A stretch of 64,000 bases of DNA, taken from NCBI RefSeq assembly GCF_009687865.1, contig NZ_BLAE01000050.1, forward strand, positions 17,577-81,576, read 5' to 3'. Each line of letters opens with the position of its first letter. Positions within the stretch are counted from its first letter, which is position 1. The stretch comes from Acrocarpospora macrocephala (GTDB taxonomy: Bacteria > Actinomycetota > Actinomycetes > Streptosporangiales > Streptosporangiaceae). Positions 1-8,503 of this stretch are shown here, in pieces. Under the pieces are notes generated by a model that worked only from the letters and a program-made list of their open reading frames with translations, searched no databases and had not been told where the DNA came from. The translations under genes were made by a program, and so were the position numbers.

Positions 1-1098
1 GGGGGGTGGGGTGTGCGCGGGGGCGGGGTGGTCGTCGAAGCGGAGCGGCGGGCCTGGGAGCGTGATGCGGCCGAGGACGGGGTGGTCGACGTCGACCAGG
101 AGGCCCTGCGAGTGGACCTGGTCCCAGCTGTAGACCTCGTCGATGGTGCGGATGGCTCCGGCGGGAACGCCGAGGTCGGCGAGCGCGGACAGCCAGTGTG
201 CGCGATCGTGTCCGGCCAGGGCTTTCTCCATGTCGGAGATCAACTCATCCCGATGCGCAAATCTTTCCCTATTTGTCGCATATTTCGGGATGTTGGGGTC
301 GATGTCTAGTAGGCGGGCGACCTTCTGCCACTGGCCGTCGTTCGCGACGGCGATCTGGAGCATGCCGTCCGCGCAGTGGAAGGCGCCGTACGGGGCGATC
401 GAGGCGTGGTGGTTGCCGTTGGCGGCGGGGAGCTTGCCGCCGACCGTCCAGGAGGTGCCGTGGTAGGAGTGCACGCCGACGACGGAGGCCAGCAGCGAGG
501 TGCGCACCACGGTGCCCTTGCCGGTGCGCTCGCGCTCGTAGAGTGCGGCCACCACGCCGTACGCGCCGTGGATGCCCGCGAGCAGGTCGGCGATGGACGC
601 TCCCACCCGGTACGGCTCGCCGGGCGGCCCGGTGAGCGACATCAGGCCCGCCTCGCCCTGGGCGATCTGGTCGTAACCGGGGCGCCCGCCTTCGGGGCCG
701 TCGTGGCCGAAACCGGTGATGGACAGCACGATCAGGCGCGGGTTGAGTTCGTGGAGCCGGTCAGCGCTGAAACCGAGCCGGTCGAGCACCCCCGTGCGGA
801 AGTTCTCGATCAGCACGTCGCTCCGGCGCACCAGCCGCTCCACGAGCTCACGGCCTTCTGCGGTCTTCAGGTCAATGGTGATCGACTGCTTGTTCCGATT
901 CGCCGCCAGGAAGTATGTCGAAATATCGGCATCTGGGCCGACGAAGGGCGGGCCCCAGCCGCGGGACTCGTCGCCGGACGGGTGCTCGACCTTGATCACG
1001 TGTGCGCCGAGGTCGCCGAGCATCTGGGCGGCATGCGGCCCGGCCAGCGCCCGGGACAGGTCGAGCACGACGACGTCGCCGAGAGGTCCCTGCATCAT
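1..1098 (-). CDS. CaiB/BaiF-type (family III) CoA-transferase, 3' end cut by window edge
   Basis: Translating the minus strand from an ATG-ATG pair (1098/1095) gives an open frame to the left edge, about 366 codons so far. It begins MMQGPLGDVVVLDLSRALAG and continues with GDLGAHVIKVEHP, ANRNKQS, SDVLIENFRTG and GEPYRVGASIADLLAG, which are standard family III CoA-transferase blocks. Asp171 in the last block is the expected catalytic aspartate that carries the acyl-anhydride intermediate. Family members move CoA between acyl-CoA and a carboxylic acid in the cytoplasm; the substrate cannot be read from sequence. A GGAG Shine-Dalgarno sits about 7 bases before the second ATG. The stop codon lies outside the window, so pathway partners to the left are unknown. 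The family is secure, the substrate is not. Confidence 0.9.
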   Translation of the reverse strand, partial: MMQGPLGDVVVLDLSRALAGPHAAQMLGDLGAHVIKVEHPSGDESRGWGPPFVGPDADISTYFLAANRNKQSITIDLKTAEGRELVERLVRRSDVLIENFRTGVLDRLGFSADRLHELNPRLIVLSITGFGHDGPEGGRPGYDQIAQGEAGLMSLTGPPGEPYRVGASIADLLAGIHGAYGVVAALYERERTGKGTVVRTSLLASVVGVHSYHGTSWTVGGKLPAANGNHHASIAPYGAFHCADGMLQIAVANDGQWQKVARLLDIDPNIPKYATNRERFAHRDELISDMEKALAGHDRAHWLSALADLGVPAGAIRTIDEVYSWDQVHSQGLLVDVDHPVLGRITLPGPPLRFDDHPAPAHTPPP

Positions 1099-1144
1099 CA
1101 CTCCTGGAACAGGCTGTGTATATGGCCGATCCTCCGGATCGGCG

Positions 1145-1318
1145 GGCTTGGCCGCCTTCAGCCTGTGTCTTCCCTCGTCACTCCGGGCCGCTTCGCGACC
1201 CTGCGTTCCTCAGTCCAGACACAGGCGCGGCCAAGCCGGGACATACGACTGAAGGCGCGGCGGTTGCCAGACTTCGGGAGCTGTGTTCCTCGGTCTAGAC
1301 ACAGGCGCTGCCAAAGCC
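1145..1318. repeat. Three related 20-bp elements, one inverted and two direct
   Basis: 1218-1237 (GACACAGGCGCGGCCAAGCC) recurs as a near copy at 1298-1318. The direct repeats extend leftward, so 1201-1237 and 1281-1318 align with an 80-bp offset. An inverted copy interrupted by five bases lies at 1145-1169. The 1099-1352 spacer between the CoA-transferase start and the DUF397 stop holds nothing else I recognise. The elements could be a small non-autonomous repeat family or operators for the CoA-transferase. Confidence 0.6.
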
Positions 1319-1352
1319 TACCCTTCCTGCCCTGCCAGGTGTGATTACCCGA

Positions 1353-1532
1353 TCATTCTGTGATCAGATCGTCGAACTCACCGTCCTTCACGCCCCGCAG
1401 GAAAGCGATGATCTCGGCCGTCGTGAAACACAGGACGGCGCCGTCCGGCTGTCCGGAGTTGCGCATCGCGAAGCCGTCGCCGAGCGCGGCCAGCTCGACG
1501 GCCGGGCCGTGGCTGGAGCGGATCCAGGTCAT
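1353..1532 (-). CDS. DUF397 domain protein (59 aa)
   Basis: The minus strand from ATG at 1532 encodes a 59-residue protein beginning MTWIRSSHGPAVELAALGDG and containing MRNSGQPDGAVLCFTTAEI and FLRGVKDGEFDD. This is the usual DUF397 pattern: an N-terminal W-x-x-S segment and a C-terminal aspartate-rich tail ending the family helix. Its start overlaps the stop of the upstream methyltransferase by ATGA, so the two are probably translationally coupled. In actinomycetes DUF397 proteins are nearly always encoded beside XRE/DUF5753 regulators and several act as their partners or antagonists. The XRE gene is two genes upstream here, which fits. The exact role is inferred from family context. Confidence 0.85.
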   Translation of the reverse strand: MTWIRSSHGPAVELAALGDGFAMRNSGQPDGAVLCFTTAEIIAFLRGVKDGEFDDLITE

Positions 1533-2374
1533 GGTTTCACTCCCACCGCGCCGAAGATCGGGACGTCCGGGTCGAAGCGGAGCACGAGATCGTCGGGGTG
1601 CCAGTGCTTGAGCCGGACCAGGCCGGGTTCGATCATGGTCAGGCCCTCGAAGAACGCGGCCACCTCGGCGTCCGAGCGCAGCACGGCGGGCGAGCTCGCC
1701 CGGGCATAGGCCCTGGTGGCCGCCTCCAGGCGTTTCGTGCGTTCCACGTGTGAGATGACCAGGCAGGAGCCGGGAACGAGGTGGGACATCAGCGACGCCA
1801 CCGCGCCGTACGGGTCCTCGGCGTCGGTGACGAAGTGCAGGACCGCGACCATCAGCACGCCGACCGGGCGGGACAGGTCCAGCAGGCCGCGCAGTTCGGC
1901 GTCGGCCAGGATCTCCAGCGGTCGCCGGGCGTCGCCGGAGATTGCCAGCGTCTGCGGATCGCGGGCGAGCAACGCGCGGGCGTGCACGAGCACCACCGGA
2001 TCGTTGTCCACGTAGACCACGCGGGCGTCGGGGTTGGCGCGTTGCGCGACCTGGTGCACGTTCTCCCGGGTGGGTAAACCCGCACCGATGTCAATGAACT
2101 GGTCGATGCCCTGCTCCTCGGCCAGGAACCGGACCGCCCGGCCGAGGAAACGCCGGTTCGCCCACGCGATGTCGCGGGTCTGCGGGATCTCGCGGATGAC
2201 TTCTTCCGCGCACTCCCGGTCGGCGAGGGTGTTGTCTTTGCCGCCCAGGTAATAGTCATACATGCGAGCCACGTTGGGGACCTTCACGTCGATCGTGACG
2301 GGTGGTGGCTCGGGGCGTCGATGCCGGCGGAGGTCCGCGTCGGGCGGCTCCATCGGCAGTCCGTGAGGGGTCAT
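1529..2374 (-). CDS. SAM-dependent methyltransferase (PF04672/DUF574 type)
   Basis: A 281-residue cytoplasmic protein. After a variable N-terminus come VPNVARMYDYYLGGKDN (about residues 30-46), ADRECAEEV, the SAM-binding glycine loop QFIDIGAGLPT followed by NVHQVAQ, and ARVVYVDNDPVVLVHARALL. This signature is diagnostic of the actinomycete-specific PF04672 methyltransferases. Substrates for this family are generally unknown. The gene lies between an XRE regulator upstream and a DUF397 gene with which it overlaps by 4 bp, so all three probably form one transcript. This arrangement is a variation on the usual XRE-DUF397 pair. Family assignment is firm; no substrate is proposed. Confidence 0.92.
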   Translation of the reverse strand: MTPHGLPMEPPDADLRRHRRPEPPPVTIDVKVPNVARMYDYYLGGKDNTLADRECAEEVIREIPQTRDIAWANRRFLGRAVRFLAEEQGIDQFIDIGAGLPTRENVHQVAQRANPDARVVYVDNDPVVLVHARALLARDPQTLAISGDARRPLEILADAELRGLLDLSRPVGVLMVAVLHFVTDAEDPYGAVASLMSHLVPGSCLVISHVERTKRLEAATRAYARASSPAVLRSDAEVAAFFEGLTMIEPGLVRLKHWHPDDLVLRFDPDVPIFGAVGVKP

Positions 2375-2406
2375 GGCTTCACGCTAGGAAAGCGGATCAT
2401 CACCGT

Positions 2407-3273
2407 CTAGGATGTTGCCAGATGTTGCACGAGGGCCTCGATATGGCGCTCGATGATCTCCACTGCTTGCTCTCCGTGCACGGCCGAACGCGCAAGGCTG
2501 TCGAAGACCTTGGCGTACATGGCGACCTCGCCGGGCTGGGTGACGCGGATGAATGCGGCGTACGTCTCGGTTTCGGCGGCGGTGTCGTCCAGGATCCAGA
2601 AGTCGCAGAGCGGTGGGTAGTGGGGGGAGCCCAGGGGGACGACGCCGAGCTGGACGGTGCGCAGGCGGGCGATGTGGAGCAGGTGGCGTAGTTGTTCCAG
2701 CATGACGTCCGGCGGCGCCATGGCGGCTATCAGGGCGGTCTCGCACAGGACCAGGTGGAACAGGGATTTGCCGGTCAGCAGCAGCTCGGTGCGCTCCATC
2801 CGGGCGTCCACCGCGGACTCCACGTCCGTCCTGATGCCGGACATTTCGGAAAATTCGGTGAATCGGATGGTGGCGTAGGCGCGGGTTTGGGCGACCGCTG
2901 GGATGAGGAAGGCGGAGAAGCTGCGAATCGAGCGGGTTCGCGCTTCTCGGTCGCGTAGTTCCTGCTGGAAGGCGGCGGATCCGACCTTCTCCAGGCGGCG
3001 CAGCTCGACGTACATCTTCTCGGTGTTGTCGCGCATCGCCAGGAGTTCGGCCAGGTCAGCCAGGGCGTGGCAGTGGAAGCACCACAGGCGCAGGTCGTCC
3101 TCGCTGGGCATGATCCGGCCGTGTTCCAGCTTGGACACTTTGGTGAAGTGCCAGCCGGCACGGCCCGCGAGCTCCCGGCCGGTCACCCGCGCCCCGGCCC
3201 TGATCTCCCGAAGCCGGGCCCCCAGCGCCTCCCTGGCCTGCTGCGCGCCACTGCTCACGCCAACGCCGCCCAT
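2407..3273 (-). CDS. XRE-family regulator with DUF5753 sensor domain
   Basis: 288 residues. An N-terminal helix-turn-helix spans about residues 15-75 (LGARLREIRAGARVTGRELA, then HFTKVSKLEHGRIMPSEDDL). A DUF5753 domain follows from about 105, with the typical RSFSAFLIPAVAQTRAYA, ERTELLLTGKSLFHLVLCE, IARLRTVQLGVVPLG and AMYAKVFDSLARSAVHGEQA. These regulators are abundant in Streptomyces and relatives and often control, or are controlled by, a DUF397 partner. That partner is present at 1353-1532. The gene is probably the first of a three-gene operon running leftward. A tandem 9-bp repeat about 150 bp upstream may be its binding site. Confidence 0.93.
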   Translation of the reverse strand: MGGVGVSSGAQQAREALGARLREIRAGARVTGRELAGRAGWHFTKVSKLEHGRIMPSEDDLRLWCFHCHALADLAELLAMRDNTEKMYVELRRLEKVGSAAFQQELRDREARTRSIRSFSAFLIPAVAQTRAYATIRFTEFSEMSGIRTDVESAVDARMERTELLLTGKSLFHLVLCETALIAAMAPPDVMLEQLRHLLHIARLRTVQLGVVPLGSPHYPPLCDFWILDDTAAETETYAAFIRVTQPGEVAMYAKVFDSLARSAVHGEQAVEIIERHIEALVQHLATS

Positions 3274-3419
3274 GTCATATCTCCCGGGAAATGTTGCTCC
3301 AGCCGCTATGCAAAGCGGTGCTAGTCCAATGGGAAGGGGAGACGGCCCTAAGTGGTGCAGTGATGTCTCTATTTACCCAGGTCATGGTTGCTATAGTCTC
3401 GGAGCGCTCTCGGCTCGGC

Positions 3420-3437
3420 ATGTTGCACATGTTGCAC
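3420..3437. promoter_or_regulatory. Perfect tandem ATGTTGCAC repeat upstream of the XRE gene
   Basis: ATGTTGCAC occurs twice head to tail at 3420-3428 and 3429-3437. A further perfect copy (2422-2430) and a near copy (2412-2420) lie at the 3' end of the XRE gene, just before the methyltransferase. Recurrence on both sides of a DNA-binding regulator suggests an operator, but no consensus for this regulator is known to me. The rest of the 3274-3518 spacer shows only a short CTCCC/GGGAG hairpin near 3493-3510. Confidence 0.35.
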
Positions 3438-3518
3438 GATGATCGAGAATTGCGGAAGAGATGTAGCGCAGCGGCGACTCATTGGATGGCAGGACTCCCT
3501 CACGGGAGGGTTGCCCTC

Positions 3519-3555
3519 ATATCCGGTGACGGAAATATCCCCCGCCACCGGATAT
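3519..3555 (-). terminator. Hairpin overlapping the hyuB stop codon
   Basis: Perfect 10-bp arms ATATCCGGTG (3519-3528) and CACCGGATAT (3546-3555) are separated by 17 bases. The right arm overlaps the TGA of the hydantoinase B gene. There is no U-tract on the minus strand, so this is either a factor-assisted terminator or an mRNA 3'-end stabilising hairpin. Confidence 0.5.
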
Positions 3556-5372
3556 CAGCGGAGATCGACCTCCGCGTGCGGCTGGCCGCCGGACAGCTTC
3601 GGATAGCCCGGCCCGCGGTCGAAGAACGCCTCCGACAGAACGGGCATACTCGCTCGAAGCTCCTCCGTGGCCGCCTCGTCCACGACCAAGTCGGCGGAGA
3701 GCACCACGCCGTACTCGTGCCGCGCGCACTCCAGGGACACCTTCCCGTCCCGCACGTCGTCCGCCACCCGCTGCGGCTCCCGCTCGAAGGGCGACCCCCA
3801 GCCACCCCCGCCGGTGGTACGAACCCGGACGATCTCCCCTTCCCGCACCGGGAAGTCGTCCACGAGCCCGTCCATCTCGACCCCGTTGACGGTCACCACG
3901 AACGGCCGCCCGGCCCGCCCGCCGTTGACTCCCCAGCAGCTCAGGATCGACCGGTCCGCGATGGACATGAACGACGCGTCCCGCAACATCCGGATGTGCT
4001 TGTCGTAGCCCAGACCGCCCCGGAACCTCCCAGGACCGCCGCTGTCCACGGCCAGGCCGAGGCGCTCCACCCGGAACGGCCAGCGGGCCTCGGCGAACTC
4101 GACCGGGATGTTCCGGGAATCCGGCACGATGTGGATGGTGTCCTCGCCGTCGGCGTACCAGCGTCCGCCGGAGCCGCCGCCGAGGACCTCGCGCATCAGG
4201 TAGTCGTTGCCGTTGTGGTCGTGGCCGTACACACCGGTGTAGCGGATCGTCTCCTGGTCGGCGGGCATGCGCCCGCCGGTCGCCTTGGCCAGCACCCCGG
4301 CGAGCACGCCAAGCAGGCGCAGGATCACGAACGTGCGGGCGTTGGTCGGGGCCGGGAAGATGGGCGTGAGCAGGGTGCCCTTCTCCGGGAACACCATCTT
4401 GATGAGCGGGACCACGCCCTCGTTGACGTCGAGCTCGGCCATGCGTTCCGGCGTCTCGGCCAGGTTGCGCAGGATCGGCGCCAGCCACTTCTTCAGGAAC
4501 ACCCCGTCGGCGTAGTCGCCCGCGTGGTTGATCGGGCCCTTGGCCTGCGGCGACGTGCCGGTGAAGTCGATGATCAGCGGCTCGGGGGCGGCGTGGTCGA
4601 CGGTCAGCGTGATCCGCTGCGCGTGCAGCCGGGGCTCGTCCACACCGTCGTGCTCGGCGTAGTCCTCCCACACGTGCACGCCTTCCGGGATCTTCGCCAG
4701 CAGCTCGCGGCGGAAGGTCTCGGTGGTCTTGCCGATGATCGCGTCGAAGCAGGCGTCGACCGCGTCCCGGCCGTACCGGTCGAAGAGCTCGCCGAGGCGG
4801 CGGGCGCCCATCAGGCAGGCCGAGCACTCCGCGTCCAGGTCGCCGGCCAGCGAGTCGGGCATGCGCGAGTTGCGGGTCATGATCCGCAGCGCGGCGTCGT
4901 TGGGCGTGCCCTGGTCCCAGAGCCGGATCGGCGGGACCATCAGCCCTTCCTCGAACACGCTGCGCGCCCCCGACGGCATCGAGCCCGGGCAGGCCCCGCC
5001 GATGTCGTCGTGGTGCCCGAACGCCTGCACGAACGCGACCACCTCACCGGCGTGGAACACCGGGACGGTCACGCACAGGTCCGGCAGATGCCCAATGCCG
5101 CCTTCGGACAGGTACACGTCGTTGTGGAAGAACACGTCGCCGGGACGCATGGTGCCGATCGGGAAATCCCGCACGATCGGCTGCACCAGCGCCGAATACG
5201 ACCGCCCGGTCAGCTTGCGCAGCTTGACGTCGTGGATGCCGGCCCGGAAGTCGTGCGCGTCCCGGATCATGGGCGAGCGGGCGGTCCTGGCGATGGCGGT
5301 CTCGACCTCCATCTCGACCGAGGCCAGCGTGCCTTCGACGATCTCGATGAGGATCGGGTCAGCCGAGCTCAC
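3555..5372 (-). CDS. hyuB: Hydantoinase B / oxoprolinase family protein
   Basis: 605 residues, the normal length for HyuB. The N-terminus (DPILIEIVEGTLASVEMEVE) and the blocks PIGTMRPGDVFFHNDVYLSE, GHHDDIGGACPGSMP, HAGDYADGVF and the glycine-rich C-terminal GEIVRVRTTGGGGWGSP are characteristic. HyuB pairs with HyuA to form ATP-dependent ring-opening hydrolases (N-methylhydantoinase, 5-oxoprolinase) or the related acetone/acetophenone carboxylases. HyuA is encoded immediately upstream with a 14-bp overlap, so the two form a complex and an operon. No third small carboxylase subunit is present, which favours a hydantoinase or oxoprolinase over a carboxylase. The substrate is not determined by sequence. 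Confidence 0.93.
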   Translation of the reverse strand: MSSADPILIEIVEGTLASVEMEVETAIARTARSPMIRDAHDFRAGIHDVKLRKLTGRSYSALVQPIVRDFPIGTMRPGDVFFHNDVYLSEGGIGHLPDLCVTVPVFHAGEVVAFVQAFGHHDDIGGACPGSMPSGARSVFEEGLMVPPIRLWDQGTPNDAALRIMTRNSRMPDSLAGDLDAECSACLMGARRLGELFDRYGRDAVDACFDAIIGKTTETFRRELLAKIPEGVHVWEDYAEHDGVDEPRLHAQRITLTVDHAAPEPLIIDFTGTSPQAKGPINHAGDYADGVFLKKWLAPILRNLAETPERMAELDVNEGVVPLIKMVFPEKGTLLTPIFPAPTNARTFVILRLLGVLAGVLAKATGGRMPADQETIRYTGVYGHDHNGNDYLMREVLGGGSGGRWYADGEDTIHIVPDSRNIPVEFAEARWPFRVERLGLAVDSGGPGRFRGGLGYDKHIRMLRDASFMSIADRSILSCWGVNGGRAGRPFVVTVNGVEMDGLVDDFPVREGEIVRVRTTGGGGWGSPFEREPQRVADDVRDGKVSLECARHEYGVVLSADLVVDEAATEELRASMPVLSEAFFDRGPGYPKLSGGQPHAEVDLR

Positions 5373-7404
5373 GTCGGACCTCCAGGTTGCCGTAGTCGTC
5401 CATGGTCGCCGTGAAACCGGGATGGATCGGAAGCGTCGAGCCGTACTCCTCGATGACGGCGGGCCCGGTCACCACCGCGCCGGCGCCGAGCTCGCGCCGG
5501 CGATAGATCACCGTGCGGGCCCAGCCCTCGTAGAAGACGTCCCGCGTGCAGACCGGGCTGGGCTCCTCCGGCTGGTACGGCCTGCGCGCCACGGTCGGCC
5601 GGGTGATCGGCCCGATGCCGGAAACCCGCAGGTTCACCCATTCGACGGCGTGCTGGGGGTCGTCGCGGTAGCCGTACCCGTAAAGCTTGAAATGGGCTTC
5701 GTGGAAGCGCTCCAGGACGGCCTCGCGCCAGGCCGGGGTGAGGGGGCCTTCGGGCGCGGGCACGCGGACCTCGTAGGCCTGGCCGTAGTAGCGGAGATCG
5801 GCGCTGCGCGCGTACACGTGGTCGGTGAAGCCCTCCCGGTCCAGCGCCTCGGCGGCCTGGGCCTCCAGCTCCGCGAGGATCCCGGACATGGTCTCCAGCG
5901 ACGGATCCCTGGTCACGTGAGTCCGGACATAGTCGTTCTTGACGTCCACGGTGAGCAGCCCGAACGCGGACACGTTGCCCGGCTCGGGCGGAATGATCGC
6001 GGCTTTGAGGCCCAGCACGTCGATCAGGCGGCAGGCCAGCAGCGGGCCGGACCCGCCGAACGCGACCAGCGGGAAGTCGCGCACGTCGAGGCCGCGCTTG
6101 ACGGTGATCTGCCGGATCGCGTTGGACTGGTTGAACGCGCTGATCTCCAGGATGCCGGTCGCGCAGCGTTCCGGGGTGAGGCCGAGCTTGGCGGCGAGCC
6201 CTTCGATCCCGGCCCTGGCCGCCGCCGCGTCCAGCGGGATCTCGCCGCCGAGCAGGTGCGGGGGGACCCGGCCGAGGAACACGTGGGCGTCGGTGACGGT
6301 CACCTCGGTGCCGCCCTTGCCGTAACACATCGGCCCCGGGTCTGCGCCCGCGGACTTGGGGCCGACCTTGAGGGTGCCCTCCGGGGAGATCCACGCGATC
6401 GAGCCGCCGCCCGCCCCCACGGTCACGATGTCGATCATCGGGATCTTGCACGGGTAGCGGCCGATGCTGCCCTCGGTGGTCTGGGAGGGCTCGCCGTCCA
6501 CGACCACGGCCACGTCGGTGGAGGTGCCGCCGCCGTCCAGGGTGATCACGGAGGGGTGCCCCGCCGTACTCGCGATCAGGGCCGCGCCGAGCGCGCCCGC
6601 CGCGGGTCCGGACAGGACGGTGGTGATCGGCTGGTGCACCACCTCGGCGGCCGAGAGCACGCCGCCGTTGCTCTTCATCACCGAGAAGCTCCGCCCGAGC
6701 CGGTCGGAGAGGTTGTCGATGTATTTCCGCATGATGGGTTTCACGGCGGCGTCGACCAGGGTGGTCACGGAACGCTCGTACTCGCGGTATTCGCGCAGCA
6801 CGTCGCTGGAGAGCGAGACCACCGCGTCCGGATGCTCCGCGGCCAGGACCTGCCGCATGCGGCGCTCGTGCTCCGGGTTGGCGTAGGAGTGCAGGAAGCA
6901 CACCCCGATCGCGGTGACGCCCTGCTCGCGGAACCAGCGCGCGACCTCGATCGCCGCGCCCTCGTCGAACGGGCGCACCTCCGCGCCCAGATGGTCGAGC
7001 CGCCCGCCCACCGTCTTCACCCGGTGCACGGGCACGATCCGGGGCGGTTTCACCCAGAAGTAGGAGTTCCCGTAGCCGTCCGGCACGCTCTGGCGGGCGA
7101 TCTCCAGGATGAACTCGAAACCTTCGGTCGTGACGAAGCCCAGGTGGGCGGTCCCGTCCTGCCGGTCTTCCAGCAGCTGGTTGGTGGCCACCGTGGTGCC
7201 GTGCACCAGCGCGGACACGGCGTCCAGACTCTCTGTGCTCCCGTGCAGTTCAAGAACCTTGTGCACCCCTGCCAGAAATCCGTCGGCCGGATTGGCAGGA
7301 GTAGAGGGAGTCTTGGTCGTGACGATCTGGCCGGAAGCCTCATCCACCAGAACCACGTCGGTGAACGTGCCGCCGGTGTCGACCCCGATACGGACGCTGT
7401 GCAT
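5359..7404 (-). CDS. hyuA: Hydantoinase A / oxoprolinase family protein
   Basis: 681 residues. The N-terminal actin-like ATPase signature VRIGVDTGGTFTDVVLVDEA is followed by LVHGTTVATNQLLE (about residues 67-80), KSNGGVLSAAEV, VLSGPAAGALGAA and TLDGGGTSTDVAVV, the phosphate-binding loops of the HyuA fold. The C-terminal part contains the expected VAFGGSGPLLACRLIDVLG. HyuA supplies ATP-driven activation in the HyuAB amidohydrolase complex. Its 3' end overlaps hyuB by 14 bp. A GGAG motif sits very close to the ATG, so the start is probably right but not certain. There is no dedicated regulator or transporter next door; the XRE gene downstream reads as a separate unit. Confidence 0.93.
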   Translation of the reverse strand: MHSVRIGVDTGGTFTDVVLVDEASGQIVTTKTPSTPANPADGFLAGVHKVLELHGSTESLDAVSALVHGTTVATNQLLEDRQDGTAHLGFVTTEGFEFILEIARQSVPDGYGNSYFWVKPPRIVPVHRVKTVGGRLDHLGAEVRPFDEGAAIEVARWFREQGVTAIGVCFLHSYANPEHERRMRQVLAAEHPDAVVSLSSDVLREYREYERSVTTLVDAAVKPIMRKYIDNLSDRLGRSFSVMKSNGGVLSAAEVVHQPITTVLSGPAAGALGAALIASTAGHPSVITLDGGGTSTDVAVVVDGEPSQTTEGSIGRYPCKIPMIDIVTVGAGGGSIAWISPEGTLKVGPKSAGADPGPMCYGKGGTEVTVTDAHVFLGRVPPHLLGGEIPLDAAAARAGIEGLAAKLGLTPERCATGILEISAFNQSNAIRQITVKRGLDVRDFPLVAFGGSGPLLACRLIDVLGLKAAIIPPEPGNVSAFGLLTVDVKNDYVRTHVTRDPSLETMSGILAELEAQAAEALDREGFTDHVYARSADLRYYGQAYEVRVPAPEGPLTPAWREAVLERFHEAHFKLYGYGYRDDPQHAVEWVNLRVSGIGPITRPTVARRPYQPEEPSPVCTRDVFYEGWARTVIYRRRELGAGAVVTGPAVIEEYGSTLPIHPGFTATMDDYGNLEVRRELG

Positions 7405-7495
7405 GCTCCAGTTTCTACCGACGACCTGCGAGGTGTGAAATCAGCGCACTATGCCGAAGAATCTGGAAATCGTCGTCAGAGCCTGCCCGCCGACC

Positions 7496-7873
7496 TCACC
7501 CACGACCCGGCCGCCGCACCGGCCCCATGATGTGGTCGATGTTCTGCGGCCCGACATACGCGGCCATCCTGGTCGCCCGATCATTGGCCCGCCGCAACTC
7601 CGCCTCGGCCCTGTCCTTCCCCGACTGCCCCGCCTGCACCCCAAAGTACGCCCCGATGATCGTCCCCACGACGCCGGCCATCCCCGCGAACAAGGTCCCC
7701 GCTTCCCCCGTCCGCAAGACGGCCACCGCGAACCCGACCAGAATCACCACCAGCCCAGTGAGCACGACATAGAACCCGTACCGCCAGCGCGCCGCGTCCG
7801 ACTGCGCCTCGGTCATGTCATCCGGGACCATCATCGCGTCCAGATCAGCGGGGGTCTCGCCTGGTGTGGTCAC
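7496..7873 (-). CDS. Small membrane protein of unknown function
   Basis: 125 residues starting at GTG with an AGGAGG Shine-Dalgarno six bases upstream. An acidic N-terminus (about 30 residues) is followed by two hydrophobic segments, roughly residues 32-53 (YGFYVVLTGLVVILVGFAVA) and 60-80 (LFAGMAGVVGTIIGAYFGVQ), and a charged helix (SGKDRAEAELRRANDRATRM). The second segment carries GxxxG/GxYFG packing motifs. This pattern occurs in small actinobacterial membrane proteins of no assigned role. It could be co-transcribed with hyuA about 90 bp downstream, but the gap makes that uncertain. Confidence 0.75.
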   Translation of the reverse strand: MTTPGETPADLDAMMVPDDMTEAQSDAARWRYGFYVVLTGLVVILVGFAVAVLRTGEAGTLFAGMAGVVGTIIGAYFGVQAGQSGKDRAEAELRRANDRATRMAAYVGPQNIDHIMGPVRRPGRG

Positions 7874-8019
7874 GGTTGCCTCCTGGGGCTCTCAGATACC
7901 TAGGGGAGAAATCTCCCACGAAGCCCGGATCCAGCCAATACCCAGACCAGTACCACAACATCACGATAAGCGATCGATTAGTCACCCTGGGCAAGGTGGA
8001 CTCTCTTGCCTTGCACGAG

Positions 8020-8045
8020 AAAACCTCCAACCTTACGGTCGGAGG
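8020..8045 (-). terminator. Intrinsic terminator on the minus strand with no obvious gene
   Basis: Read on the minus strand, CCTCCGACC (8045-8037), a GTAA loop of GNRA type and GGTTGGAGG (8032-8024) form a 9-bp stem with one G-U pair, followed directly by TTTTCT. This is a strong Rho-independent terminator shape. No recognisable minus-strand gene lies to its right before the AfsR-like gene. Confidence 0.6.
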
Positions 8046-8489
8046 CTTCCCGCAAACACGGTCCAAAACTAAGGCAACAAGCCGAAACCGAAGAGATAGA
8101 AGATAAACATCGGATCTTCGGTGCCATCTTGCCCGGGCTCTTCTTTGCGCATATCAGTCTTTCTTGTATCACTAAGTGTCCGATTGGACGAAATGTCGCC
8201 TTTGCCCGGTGATCTTGGGCACGACAGGAACACCTTAATGGTCTTCTCCCTAGACGTAAAGGGCTGCCAGAACAAGGTAGGTGAGCAGACCGAAACCCGA
8301 GAGTAACTTAGATGAAGAGTTCCGAGCGAACATAATTCGGTCGCGGCTCGACAGACCGAAACCATGGCCCGGCATCCGTTTCCGGCGACCAAGTCGCCCG
8401 CGAGCCGACGAACCTTACAGTTCACGCTGAAGCGGCCTAATCCTGGATTTCCGTATCCGATGATGAGAAACTCTCGGAAAGTCCCCTGT

Positions 8490-8503
8490 CCCCTACTTAG
8501 GGG
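8490..8503 (+). promoter_or_regulatory. Hairpin sequestering the AfsR-like gene's ribosome binding site
   Basis: CCCCTA-CT-TAGGGG forms a self-complementary element whose right arm contains AGGGG, the likely Shine-Dalgarno for the GTG start at 8509. A second potential anti-SD, TCCCCT, occurs at 8482-8487. Pairing would hide the RBS and limit translation; whether it is regulated is unknown. Confidence 0.4.

Noticed and set aside
4723-7530. Very long plus-strand frame of 935 codons
   Set aside because: It is the complement of hyuA/hyuB. Its translation is His/Arg/Gly-rich low complexity typical of an antisense frame in GC-rich DNA, while the minus strand encodes well-conserved proteins.
8069-8425. 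118-codon minus-strand frame in the low-GC spacer
   Set aside because: No ribosome site, codon use unlike the genome and no recognisable family. A non-coding transcript fits better.
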